A stretch of 64,000 nucleotides of DNA, from assembly GCF_011493005.1 (NCBI RefSeq), contig NZ_CP049156.1, positions 1,922,001 to 1,986,000 of the forward strand. The letters are read 5' to 3'. The notes under the pieces are model-generated. The model did no database searches and was not told the DNA's origin. It worked only from the letters and a program-made list of their open reading frames with translations. Within the stretch, counting starts at the first letter, position 1; every line of letters begins with the position of its first letter. Below, piece after piece: positions 26,811 through 35,669 of this stretch. The stretch is from Caballeronia sp. SBC1 (GTDB taxonomy: Bacteria; Pseudomonadota; Gammaproteobacteria; Burkholderiales; Burkholderiaceae). Made by a program: the position numbers and the translations under genes.

Positions 26811-27740
26811 ATGAGTACATGGACCACAGCCAACATTCCCTCGCAATCGGGCAAACGCGCGTTGGTGACAGGCGCGACCGGTGGATTGGGTTATGAAACA
26901 TCGCTCGAACTGGCCCGGGCAGGCGCCGAAGTGATTCTCACCGGGAGAAATGAAGCGAAAGGGCAAACCGCGCTCGAACGCATTCGCCGCGAAGTGCCCA
27001 ATGCCCAGATCCGTTTTGAACCCATTGACCTCGCGAGCCTCGAGTCGATCTCGAGCGCGACGCAGCGGCTGCTTGAAGAAGGCTTGGCGATTGATCTGCT
27101 CGTGAACAATGCCGGCGTGATGATGTTGCCCAAGCATGAAACAACCGCCGATGGCTTCGAGCGCCAGTTCGGCACCAACTATCTCGGTCACTTCGCGCTG
27201 ACCGCGCAGTTGCTGTCCTTGTTGCGAAAGAGCGCCGCACCGCGCGTGGTGAACCTGAGCAGCATTGCGCATCGGCGGGGCAAGATCGCCTTCGATAACT
27301 TGCAAGGCGAGCGTGCTTATAAAGCGTGGCCGGCGTATGAACAATCGAAGCTCGCCATGCTGATGTTCGCATTGGAACTGCAACGCCGCAGCGACGCAAA
27401 CGGCTGGGGCCTCATGAGCAACGCGGCGCATCCCGGTTTTGCGCGGACCGATCTCATCGCGAACGGGCCGGGAAATTCGGGCGTGTTGTCGATGCTCAGC
27501 CGCGTGATGATGCCGTTCCTGAGCCATAGCGCCGCGCAGGGCGCGTTGCCCACGCTGTTGGCGGCCACGTCGCCCGATGCACGGCCCGCCGCTTATTACG
27601 GTCCGAACGGTTTCCAGGAGATGACGGGAGCGCCTACCGAGGCGCGCATCTACCCCCAAGCGAACGACACGGCGGTTGCCGCTAGACTGTGGGATGTATC
27701 GGTGAAATTGACAGGTGTGTCCTGGCCGGAAAAATCATGA
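26811..27740 (+). CDS. Short-chain dehydrogenase/reductase
   Basis: 309 residues, Rossmann fold. The nucleotide loop is TGATGGLGYE (about 22-31), NNAGV follows at about 98, and the catalytic YEQSK lies near 178. The order resembles the retinol-dehydrogenase/WWOX-like SDRs that bacterial genomes annotate as SDR of unknown substrate. A GAAGGA site precedes the ATG by 9 bases. The stop overlaps the next gene start (ATGA), so the two are translationally coupled and likely regulated by the upstream TetR protein. Confidence 0.93.
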   Translation: MSTWTTANIPSQSGKRALVTGATGGLGYETSLELARAGAEVILTGRNEAKGQTALERIRREVPNAQIRFEPIDLASLESISSATQRLLEEGLAIDLLVNNAGVMMLPKHETTADGFERQFGTNYLGHFALTAQLLSLLRKSAAPRVVNLSSIAHRRGKIAFDNLQGERAYKAWPAYEQSKLAMLMFALELQRRSDANGWGLMSNAAHPGFARTDLIANGPGNSGVLSMLSRVMMPFLSHSAAQGALPTLLAATSPDARPAAYYGPNGFQEMTGAPTEARIYPQANDTAVAARLWDVSVKLTGVSWPEKS

Positions 27741-28396
27741 AAGTGCTTATTTTTGGCGCAACGGGAATGGTCGGGCAGGGTGTGTTGCGCGAATGCCTGA
27801 TTGATAAGGATATCGAACGAATCGTCACGGTGGGGCGCAATGCGACTGGGCAGCAGCATCCGAAACTTGCCGAGATCGTACATAAGGATCTCTTCGACCT
27901 CACGCCAATCGAGGCCGATCTCACCGGTTTCGATGCGTGCTTTTTCTGCCTGGGCGTGTCGTCGTTCAGGATGAGCGAGGCCGACTATACGCACCTCACT
28001 TACGATTTGACGTTCGCGGTCGGCCGGACATTGTCGCGTCTTAATCCGGGCATGACCTTCTCGTACGTGACGGGAGCGGGAACCGATACAACCGAGCGCG
28101 GACGCAGCATGTGGGCGCGCGTTAAAGGCCGCACGGAAAACGCGCTGCTGCGCATGCCGTTCAAGGCCGCTTATATGTATCGTCCCGGGATGATCCAGCC
28201 GATGGACGGCATTCGCTCGAAGACGGCTGTGTATCAGATGGCGATTTCGCTGCTGCGGCCTTTGTTTCCCGTGATGCGGCGCGCGTTCCCGAACGCGATT
28301 ACGACGACCAGCCAGTTAGGGCGGGCGATGATCGCCGTGGCCAAGGAACGCGGCGCGTCACGAGTGCTGGAGACACGGGACATCGCGAGGTACTAG
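27737..28396 (+). CDS. NAD(P)-binding atypical SDR protein
   Basis: 219 residues starting MKVLIFGATGMVGQGVLREC, a classical GATGxxG nucleotide loop. Later motifs FFCLGVSS, SYVTGAGTD and the absence of a clear YxxxK catalytic pair place it with NmrA/HTATIP2-like atypical SDRs, which bind NAD(P) and may act as redox sensors or epimerase-like enzymes. It overlaps the SDR stop by ATGA. The longer in-frame start at 27689 lies inside the upstream gene and is not used. Confidence 0.85.
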   Translation: MKVLIFGATGMVGQGVLRECLIDKDIERIVTVGRNATGQQHPKLAEIVHKDLFDLTPIEADLTGFDACFFCLGVSSFRMSEADYTHLTYDLTFAVGRTLSRLNPGMTFSYVTGAGTDTTERGRSMWARVKGRTENALLRMPFKAAYMYRPGMIQPMDGIRSKTAVYQMAISLLRPLFPVMRRAFPNAITTTSQLGRAMIAVAKERGASRVLETRDIARY

Positions 28397-28404
28397 AGAG
28401 GACA

Positions 28405-28446
28405 GTCGTTCGAACCCGGGCACTTCGCGCCGAAGGTCCGAACGAC
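28405..28446. terminator. Possible hairpin between convergent genes
   Basis: GTCGTTCG (28405-28412) and CGAACGAC (28439-28446) form an 8-bp stem around a 26-base loop that can pair internally. No T-run, so function as a terminator is doubtful. Confidence 0.35.
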
Positions 28447-28463
28447 GAATCGCTTATCGCGAC

Positions 28464-29468
28464 TTATCGCGCGGCATCGCCCCAGCGGTACTCCACCGTG
28501 GCGTCGTCCAACTGCGCCTTAATCTCTTCGTTCAGCGTAAGATCCACCGCAGCCAGCGTGTCCGAGAGCTGGTCGGGCCGGCTCGCGCCAATAATCGCCG
28601 ACGTAATCACCGGATTCGCCAGCACCCACGCCACCGATGTCTTCGTCAACGACTCACCGGTAACGCTCGCGATCTTCTTCAATTTTTCGATGGTTTCAAA
28701 CTCGCGCTCATGCCAGTAGCGCTGGTGATACATCGCTCCCGCCTTGCCGACGGTCGCTGTAAACCGGCCCTCCGCGGGCGCTGCATCGTGTTTATGTTTC
28801 CCGGTCAGCAATCCACCCGCGAGCGGGTTATACGGGATCACGGCCAGATGCTCGTCGGTCGCAAGCGGCAGCAACTCGCGCTCGATCTGCCTGAATAGCA
28901 GGTTGTAACGCGGCTGGACAGAAACGAAGCGCGCCACGCGCAGGAAATCGGAGCGGCCCAGCGCAGTGGCAAGCCGGTATGCCAGGAAATTCGATACTCC
29001 CACGTAACGCGCTTTGCCCTGGCGCACGATTGTGTCGAGTGCTTCCAGGGTTTCATCGAGCGGCGTGTTGAGATCGTCGGAATGCAGTTGGTACAGGTCG
29101 ACGTAATCGGTATTGAGACGTTTAAGTGACGCATCAATAGCGTCCAGCAAATGCTTGCGCGAGGCGCCCTGATCCCATGCCGACGGCCCCATCTTGCCGA
29201 CCGCCTTGGTCGCCAGGATGAACTGGCTGCGGCGCGCGGGTGTTTCCTTCAGCCAGCGCCCGACGATCTCCTCGGTGCGCCCGGCCACGCCTTCCGTGCT
29301 GCCGAGCGGATAGACGTCGGCGGTATCGATGAAATTGACACCCGCTTCAGCCGCACGATCCATGATGCTGCGCGACACGTCCTCTTCAGTCTGCAAACCG
29401 AAAGTCATCGTGCCCAGGCACAAACGCGAAACATTCAGGCCGGTACGGCCAAATTTACGAAACTGCAT
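28464..29468 (-). CDS. Aldo/keto reductase
   Basis: A 334-residue TIM-barrel oxidoreductase of the AKR superfamily. Visible are FGRTGLNVSRLCLGTMTFG at the N-terminus, the catalytic Asp and Tyr in VNFIDTADVYPLGSTE, the Lys in FILATKA, the His in LYQLHSDD, and the cofactor-binding VITSAIIGASRPDQL near the C-terminus. It reduces aldehydes or ketones using NADPH; the exact substrate is not readable. AAGGAG lies 6 bases before the ATG. It is convergent with the TetR-controlled SDR genes and tandem with the MFS exporter gene. Confidence 0.95.
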   Translation of the reverse strand: MQFRKFGRTGLNVSRLCLGTMTFGLQTEEDVSRSIMDRAAEAGVNFIDTADVYPLGSTEGVAGRTEEIVGRWLKETPARRSQFILATKAVGKMGPSAWDQGASRKHLLDAIDASLKRLNTDYVDLYQLHSDDLNTPLDETLEALDTIVRQGKARYVGVSNFLAYRLATALGRSDFLRVARFVSVQPRYNLLFRQIERELLPLATDEHLAVIPYNPLAGGLLTGKHKHDAAPAEGRFTATVGKAGAMYHQRYWHEREFETIEKLKKIASVTGESLTKTSVAWVLANPVITSAIIGASRPDQLSDTLAAVDLTLNEEIKAQLDDATVEYRWGDAAR

Positions 29469-29562
29469 GGCGAACTCCTTGGGCGTGTTGCGTGTTGAAG
29501 GTCCAGCCAGCTTAAACGTTCAGGCAGGAGCCTGCATTTGCGTTGCTGCGTACTTCTACGTG

Positions 29563-30948
29563 CTACGAGGTTGCGGCCTGCGGCACCGGACGCGGGGGCA
29601 CGGCATCGAGGAAGCGGAACACAATGGCCGATGCCAGCGTTACCAGGCCCACGCATACAAACGCGATCCGGAACGCAAGCGCGGCCGAGCCGAGGTTCTC
29701 CGAGAACACTGACACCAAACCGCCGCCAATCGAGACACCGAGGCCAATGGCCAGCATCTGCACCATCGAAAAGAGGCTGTTGCCGCTGCCTGCGTCCTTG
29801 ATCGACAGACCCTTGAGCGTGACGCTGTTCATCGCGGCGAACTGCATGGAATTGCATGCGCCGAATACGGCGAGGATCGCGATCTCGATCGCGAGCGGCG
29901 TGCTCACCGAGAACGAAGCGAAGCCGACTATCGATGCCCCGACAAGAATGGTGTTCCACAGCAGGAAGTTATCGTAGCCGTAGCGCTTCACGAGCGGCGA
30001 GATCCAGCCCTTTGCAACGGTGCCGGCAAACGCGGCGGGCAACATCATCAGGCCTGAGTGCAGCGGCGTATAACCGAGTTGCAATTGCATCAGCAGCGGC
30101 AAGAGAAACGGTACAGCACTTGACCCGATCCGGCACAGCAGGTTACCGATCAAGCCCACGCTGAAGTTCGGCTCGCTGAACAAGGACAGCTTGAAAAGAG
30201 GATTGCGCCGGCGCTTGGCATACGGAATGTAAGAGAGTGCCGCGACCGCGGAGAGCACGAACAGTCCGCCCGACACCAGCAGTTTGTGCGTGTGCGCGGG
30301 GCTGTCGAGCGCCATCGAAAACGCGACCATGCAGAGCGAAAGCAATGCGCAGCCGATAAAGTCAAAGGGCGCGGCCTCTGCAATGGCATCGTTGGGAAGA
30401 AAACGATGCACGGCGAACAAACCCACTGCGCCAATGGGCACGTTGATCAGGAAAATCCAGTGCCACGTAAACGATTCGACGAACCAGCCGCCGAGCGTCG
30501 GTCCCAGAATCGGGCCGACCTGGCCGGCAATTGAAATGACCGCCAGCGCGGAGACATACGCTTCGCCCGTCACGCTACGCAGTACGGCCAGCCGGCCGAT
30601 GGGCAGCAGCATGGAGCCGCCGATCCCCTGGATCACGCGCGCCACAATGAGTTGATTCAACGATTGCGCGTTTGCGCAGCACAGCGAGCCGATGACGAAC
30701 AACAGGATGGCGACGAAGTAGACGCGACGGGTGCCGAAGCGGTCGGCGAGCCAGCCGGATGCCGGTGTGAGAAGCGCCATGGTCAGCGTGTAGGCGACGA
30801 CAATCGGCTGCATCGCGAGCGGTTGCGCGTGCAGGCTGCGCGCAATGGAGGGCAGGGCCGTGTTGACGATGGTCGTGTCGAGGGCTTGCATGAAAAAGCC
30901 GACAGCCACGATCCACAAAAGCGCGGTGTGTGAGTTTTTTGAAGTCAT
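29563..30948 (-). CDS. MFS drug exporter, DHA2 (EmrB/QacA) family
   Basis: About 461 residues with the 14-helix DHA2 pattern. The first helix carries FFMQALDTTIVNTALPSIA, the DHA2 motif D1, then GWLADRFGTRRVYF (motif A) and motif C-like GPILGPTLGGWFVESFTWHW. Such pumps export hydrophobic drugs or acids with proton antiport; many act with an HlyD-type adaptor, none of which is here. ATG 30948 is used; a TTG at 30966 is an alternative. It is divergent from a LysR gene with a LysR-type site between them. Confidence 0.93.
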   Translation of the reverse strand: MTSKNSHTALLWIVAVGFFMQALDTTIVNTALPSIARSLHAQPLAMQPIVVAYTLTMALLTPASGWLADRFGTRRVYFVAILLFVIGSLCCANAQSLNQLIVARVIQGIGGSMLLPIGRLAVLRSVTGEAYVSALAVISIAGQVGPILGPTLGGWFVESFTWHWIFLINVPIGAVGLFAVHRFLPNDAIAEAAPFDFIGCALLSLCMVAFSMALDSPAHTHKLLVSGGLFVLSAVAALSYIPYAKRRRNPLFKLSLFSEPNFSVGLIGNLLCRIGSSAVPFLLPLLMQLQLGYTPLHSGLMMLPAAFAGTVAKGWISPLVKRYGYDNFLLWNTILVGASIVGFASFSVSTPLAIEIAILAVFGACNSMQFAAMNSVTLKGLSIKDAGSGNSLFSMVQMLAIGLGVSIGGGLVSVFSENLGSAALAFRIAFVCVGLVTLASAIVFRFLDAVPPRPVPQAATS

Positions 30949-31046
30949 CGATTGCAGCAGGAACAATGTCGCACGGGGTTAGCGCGATGTGACGATTTTA
31001 AGACTCGAACTGGCGATCGGGAACCCCGCTGGCTGCATTGACTATC

Positions 31047-31061
31047 ATCGGCAAATCCGAT
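31047..31061. promoter_or_regulatory. LysR-type T-N11-A site
   Basis: ATCGG-N5-CCGAT (31047-31061) contains T-N11-A (T31048, A31060) and lies just before the lysR start, between it and the divergent exporter gene. Confidence 0.6.
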
Positions 31062-31072
31062 CACAATAGATC

Positions 31073-31933
31073 ATGCTCAATCCAGTCTGGCTGAACACGT
31101 TCGCGACGGTGGCCGCGTCGCACAGTTTCACCGACGCCGGGCGCCAGCTCCGGCTCACTCAATCCAGCGTGAGTGAGCACATCCGGCGGCTGGAGGAACA
31201 CGTCGGCCGCCGGCTGCTCGTGCGCGATACTCATTCGCTCGCGCTCACCGCCGACGGTGAAGCCATGCTGGTCCACGCCCGCATGATCCTGGAAGCGATG
31301 ACCCATGCCGAGTTGCAGTTCCGCTCGCCGCGCCTCAGAGGCCGCGTGCGCCTGGGTTCCTCCGACGACGTCGCGCTCGGCCCCTTGCCGAGCGTGCTCG
31401 CGGCATTTCGACGGACTCATCCGGATGTTGAACTGGAAATCACCATCGGCATGACGGGGCGGCTTTACGAGCACCTGGACGCGGGATCGATCGATTTGCT
31501 GATCGGCAAACGGCGTATTGGCGATCCGCGCGGTATTCCGCTGTTTTCCGGGCAGCTCGAATGGCTCGGGCTGACGGGCACCGAGGTGGATCTGGATCAA
31601 CCTCTGCCGTTGATCCTGGTCGCCGAGCCGAGTGTCACGCGCGCCGTGGTGCTCGACTCGCTAGCAGCCGTCGGCGCGCGCTGGCAGGTGGTCTGCACGA
31701 GCAGCTCGTATGCAGGGTGCATCGCCGCTGCGCGCGGTGGGCTGGGGCTCACCGTGCGGTCCCATTTCCTCGCAGGCAGAGGACTTTCGCCACCGGTGAA
31801 CCGCGCGGCGTTGCCTGAATTGCCGAGGGTCGAGTTCATTGCGTTGGGGGCGAAGCACTTGAGCCGCCCTGCAGAAACGCTGCTCGAGATATTGCAAAAC
31901 AGCGATCTGCGAGGTGAATGGGCGGGCGAATGA
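31073..31933 (+). CDS. LysR family transcriptional regulator
   Basis: 286 residues. The winged helix-turn-helix reads LNTFATVAASHSFTDAGRQL and TQSSVSEHIRRLEEHVG, then a LysR substrate domain with RLGSSDDVALGPLPSVLAAF. It probably senses a substrate of the divergently transcribed DHA2 exporter and binds the T-N11-A site between them. The start codon is ATG 31073, with no strong ribosome site. Confidence 0.94.
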   Translation: MLNPVWLNTFATVAASHSFTDAGRQLRLTQSSVSEHIRRLEEHVGRRLLVRDTHSLALTADGEAMLVHARMILEAMTHAELQFRSPRLRGRVRLGSSDDVALGPLPSVLAAFRRTHPDVELEITIGMTGRLYEHLDAGSIDLLIGKRRIGDPRGIPLFSGQLEWLGLTGTEVDLDQPLPLILVAEPSVTRAVVLDSLAAVGARWQVVCTSSSYAGCIAAARGGLGLTVRSHFLAGRGLSPPVNRAALPELPRVEFIALGAKHLSRPAETLLEILQNSDLRGEWAGE

Positions 31934-32194
31934 GAGCCTGTTGTCGTCCAGGCATGACGCGTGCGCCTGGGCTGACACGGCTGTGGCCATATTTATCGGA
32001 TCAATTTCGCGGCGATGCCGCGACATGGCCCTTGAAAGCCGGTTGTGTGAACGCAACGAATTCAGGTAATCGGATTTCTGCCAATAAGATGGTTCTTATA
32101 TATTGTGCGACGAAAAACCCTGGCGACTTTCCGCTTCAACCCTGGCGCAGTAACTGATTGCAGTCAGGCACCGCAGCAATTCATCCATTAGGCG

Positions 32195-33838
32195 ATGCCC
32201 CAAGCTACAACCCTTCTCCTGCGTGCGCTCCTGATGTTCACCGCGGTATTCGCGTGCAGCACTCACGCGAGCGCTGCGCCGTACGTCGTCAAGCATTGCG
32301 ATGAACTGGAAGGCCAGTCGGTGCCGGCATCGGTGATCGGCTTGCCTACTCGGGGCGCAACCATCCTGAGCGCGTCGGTCGTAGCCGCCGCCGCGCCGAA
32401 AAACCGCAATGGCGAGTACTGCCGGCTCGTCGGCGTAATCAAGGCGCAACTGGACACTACGCCCGACATCCGCTTCGAGGTCAATTTGCCGGCGCGCTGG
32501 AACGGCCGTGCATTGCAGATGGGCGGGGGCGGCTACAACGGCGTGATCGTAAGCGGCACCGAGCCTATGGCTTTCGCGCCCTACGCCTCGCCGCTGTCCA
32601 GCGGCTACGCGACCTTCGGCTCGGATTCCGGTCACGTAGGCAATTCTGGGCGCGCCGATTTCGCAATGAACGACGAAGCGGTGATCAACTTCGGCTACGG
32701 TCATCTCAAGAAAACTCATGACGTAGCGCTTGCGCTGATCATGATGGGCTATGGGCGCAAGCCCGAGCAGACCTACTTCGCCGGCGGCTCGACTGGCGGG
32801 CGCGAAGCGCTCACGGCGATCGAACGATATCCCGACGACTACGACGGCGTGATCGCCAACGCACCGGCCATCAACTTTTCGGGCGTGCGGCTGATGGGCG
32901 TGAAAGTAGGGCAGGCGGCTTATGGAACGCCAGGTGGTGCCGTCGGGCCGGCCCAGCAAAAACGCGTGGTCGAGACCGTGCTCCACGAATGCGACGGGCT
33001 GGATGGCGTGGTCGACGGCATTGTCTCGAATGTGGAAGCGTGCCGCGAACACGAACCGCAGATCATCGCGCAACTGCGATGCGCGAACGGGCAACGGCCT
33101 TCGTTGCGGGACAGTTGCTTGTCCGAGGCGCAACTTGCCACGCTGGAGGTTCTTCGCGATGGTTTTACGCTGCCGTATGAACTTGCCTACGGGGTCACGA
33201 AGTACTACGGCTACAACGTCTTCCAGGGCGTGGATTTTTCCAGCGGACTGGGACTCGGCAATTCACCGGTCCTCACGCAGCCCCTGCGCTTCGATGCCGA
33301 CGGTTATCTGTTCACACAGGCCGACAGTTACATGAAGTACTTCGTCACGCATGACCTGCGCTTCAACACGCTTGGTTTCGATGTCGATCATCCGGGAATC
33401 TACAAATCCCGCCTGATCGATTTATCGGCGACGGTCGGGGCAATGAACCCTGACATATCGGAATTCATTGCGCATGGCGGCAAGCTGATTACCATGCACG
33501 GTCTCGCCGATGAAGTCATCAGCCCGAATCAGACCATCGCGTTTTATCACACGCTGGTTGAGAAGTACGGGCAGAGTATTGTCGATTCGTTCATGCGGCT
33601 TTACATGGTCCCAGGATTCCAGCACGGCAACGGGGTGTTCATTCCAGCCTGGGATGAACTGGGCGCGCTGGACCGGTGGGTCACGGCGAACATCGCGCCT
33701 GAGACGTTGGTGGGGACGGACATAGCCAGCGCGACCAACGGTCGGACCCGGCCGCTGTGCCGGTATCCCGGCTTCCCTCAGTATCTGGGTCACGGCAACG
33801 TCAACAATGCCTCAAGTTTTCGATGTGAGAACCCTTGA
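32195..33838 (+). CDS. Tannase/feruloyl esterase family protein, exported
   Basis: 547 residues with an N-terminal signal peptide (LLLRALLMFTAVFACSTHAS-A). It belongs to the tannase family of alpha/beta hydrolases, which split gallate or hydroxycinnamate esters. The nucleophile Ser is in GGSTGGRE (about 197-204), the acid Asp in MHGLADEVISP, and the catalytic His in PGFQHGNG; all three are present. Cys residues near the N-terminus and in the lid may form the family's disulfides. It stands alone; regulation is not visible. The natural ester cannot be given. Confidence 0.92.
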   Translation: MPQATTLLLRALLMFTAVFACSTHASAAPYVVKHCDELEGQSVPASVIGLPTRGATILSASVVAAAAPKNRNGEYCRLVGVIKAQLDTTPDIRFEVNLPARWNGRALQMGGGGYNGVIVSGTEPMAFAPYASPLSSGYATFGSDSGHVGNSGRADFAMNDEAVINFGYGHLKKTHDVALALIMMGYGRKPEQTYFAGGSTGGREALTAIERYPDDYDGVIANAPAINFSGVRLMGVKVGQAAYGTPGGAVGPAQQKRVVETVLHECDGLDGVVDGIVSNVEACREHEPQIIAQLRCANGQRPSLRDSCLSEAQLATLEVLRDGFTLPYELAYGVTKYYGYNVFQGVDFSSGLGLGNSPVLTQPLRFDADGYLFTQADSYMKYFVTHDLRFNTLGFDVDHPGIYKSRLIDLSATVGAMNPDISEFIAHGGKLITMHGLADEVISPNQTIAFYHTLVEKYGQSIVDSFMRLYMVPGFQHGNGVFIPAWDELGALDRWVTANIAPETLVGTDIASATNGRTRPLCRYPGFPQYLGHGNVNNASSFRCENP

Positions 33839-33888
33839 GCGGTGCTCGTGTGCAGTGCGCTGACGGATATGCATGACTCATGCGCTAA

Positions 33889-34287
33889 CTACGACTGACT
33901 TGGCGTGACGCACGGCACCAGCTCGGACGCGATGATCATCGCGCCTGCATTGCCCGGCGGCGGCTGGCAGGTCGCTGGCCGATAGATGAAGTCACCCGGT
34001 TTAATGGACTTGCCGCTCAGCACGCACTCGCCACGTTGTTTGGCCAGGGCAACCCGCCACGTCTGATGCCCGTAATAGCCCGAAAGCGGGTCGCACCATG
34101 AGACCGTGGCCGTACGTGGAGTGGGGAGCTCGATCACGCTAACCATCAAGGCCGCGTGATCGTTCCAGATGGTTTTTGCCGGGCGCCGCTGGGCGATTCG
34201 TGTTGCTTCGTCGGCGATTTTTCGAGCGCCTGCGGTATCGAGTAACGCGACGGTTCGGGACCATGCACTGGTATGTTTCTCGAGCAT
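33889..34287 (-). CDS. DUF3331 domain protein
   Basis: 132 residues. The segment VSWCDPLSGYYGHQTWRVAL, then AKQRGECVLSGKSIKPGDFI, RPATCQPPPGN and MIIASEL are the landmarks of DUF3331, a small family I know mostly from Burkholderia-group genomes, of unknown function. Three Cys residues (one before GKSI, one in the PATC motif) look like a metal site. AAGGAAAGGTGAG directly precedes the ATG. It is convergent with the esterase gene. Confidence 0.88.
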   Translation of the reverse strand: MLEKHTSAWSRTVALLDTAGARKIADEATRIAQRRPAKTIWNDHAALMVSVIELPTPRTATVSWCDPLSGYYGHQTWRVALAKQRGECVLSGKSIKPGDFIYRPATCQPPPGNAGAMIIASELVPCVTPSQS

Positions 34288-34640
34288 CTCACCTTTCCTT
34301 TACAAGAAATTCCGGGTAGCCGGCATCATCGGTGTCACGACGAGGCAATCACGTTATGCGGATTTTCGGTTGCACAAGACCACTGATCCGTTCAGCCGTC
34401 CATAGCAGGGTCGCTTTTCCAAAACCACGCAAAGCCAATTGATGTCGCCGGTCAGCATGGCGCGGCTGAGTAGCGCCATGCATCTGCCGCGAAAGAATAT
34501 TCAACGAGTGATGAATTAATGCGATAGTAGGGTATTCGGGCGGTGGATGTCAAACGCCGCGCGGACCGATGCAAAGGTGGGGCGCTTTGCGTCGGTTAAA
34601 ATTCGGGCTCGCCTTACAGCATTGGGATTCGGATCGAACC
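34288..34640. other. Intergenic region DUF3331 to TetR
   Basis: No gene supported. It should hold divergent promoters; no clear operator could be picked out. Confidence 0.4.
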
Positions 34641-35297
34641 ATGACACTTTCAACCGCAAGCCCGGCGCAAGCCGCCAAGGAGAAACGCTCCCGCGGGCGG
34701 CCCGCCTGCAGCGAGATAGCCGGCTCCGACGCGTTGCTCAAAAGCGCGCGGCAGGCGTTCGCCAAGCGCGGGTTCGAGTCGACCAGCGTACGTGAAATCG
34801 CGCGAGACTCGGGTGTGGATCCCGCACTCATCTCGCATCACTTTGGTTCGAAAGAGGCGTTGTGGATCGCGGTTGTCGAACAGATCGCGCAGCATGCCGC
34901 ACCCATGATCGAAGCAACGGGAAACCTACGTACCGCCGATCTGACGAAGCGTCAGCGAGTGGAGCGGGCGCTGGCCATTTTTATCGACAAGGTGTTCAGC
35001 GAGCCGGACGTCGGGATGTTTTTCTCGACAACGGCAACCGAGCGGGGCGAGCGGCTGGATGTGCTGATGGAACGTCTTTTGCGCCCTTATCACGGCGCGT
35101 TTGTCCCACTTCTCGCCGATGCAATCGATTCAGGCGAACTGCCGCCCAACGACCCGGAGGTACTGTTCGCCATGCTGACCAATGCGGTCAGCAAGACTGT
35201 TTCGTATAGTCATCTCCTGTCGATTTTCTCTCCGCTTCCGAAAGACCCTGCGAAGTTCAAGCAGACCGTACTCGCCACCGCGCTCAGCATGCTTTGA
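34641..35297 (+). CDS. TetR family transcriptional regulator
   Basis: 218 residues from ATG 34641. A basic leader (KRSRGRPACSE) precedes the helix-turn-helix, FESTSVREIARDSGVDPALI then SHHFGSKEALW. The ligand domain (KRQRVERALAIFIDKVF) resembles the CecR/YbiH-type group. No partner gene is next to it; downstream is an insertion sequence. The in-frame start at 34569 is rejected, since the preceding residues are not TetR-like. Confidence 0.9.
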   Translation: MTLSTASPAQAAKEKRSRGRPACSEIAGSDALLKSARQAFAKRGFESTSVREIARDSGVDPALISHHFGSKEALWIAVVEQIAQHAAPMIEATGNLRTADLTKRQRVERALAIFIDKVFSEPDVGMFFSTTATERGERLDVLMERLLRPYHGAFVPLLADAIDSGELPPNDPEVLFAMLTNAVSKTVSYSHLLSIFSPLPKDPAKFKQTVLATALSML

Positions 35298-35669
35298 CGG
35301 TGAGGGCGATTGAGCTGGTTCTATGACAGTTCGCGGCTGTATTCGTATGCATCTCTTCTCTTTTCAGTCACGCCCAAGCCGCGGAAACAGACGCAACGCG
35401 TTGAGTCTCGCGATTGCTTCATGCGCTCCAGCCGTCATCCCGCCAAGGCCTCGGTAGTTATCGCGGTTGGCCGCACTGGCCGGAGCTGGCGCGCGGGAGA
35501 TTCAAGCAGCGTTGATATAGGAGATCGTTCTGGCCCAGAGGGCTGGAACGAATTCATGCAGGGGCGCGGGCAGTTTTTTGCGAAATCTTGTAAGCCAACT
35601 GTTCACGGGCGTTCGCGAAAGCACTCTATTTTTTGATTTGACATAACATAAATTATCAATTTTATGTGT
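35298..35669. other. AT-rich target region left of the insertion sequence
   Basis: No gene supported; a 108-codon frame at 35310 shows no family resemblance. From 35625 the DNA becomes AT-rich and contains a dif-like pair of arms (35636-35646 and 35653-35663) just before the IS. Confidence 0.5.
35665..35669. repeat. 5-bp target-site duplication, left copy
   Basis: TGTGT, repeated at 37256-37260 on the other side of the insertion sequence. The identity between flanks extends by chance to ATGTGTTGTA. Confidence 0.7.

Noticed and set aside
35310..35636. 108-codon frame left of the insertion sequence
   Set aside because: Residue composition is unlike a folded protein, and there is no ribosome site; likely chance.
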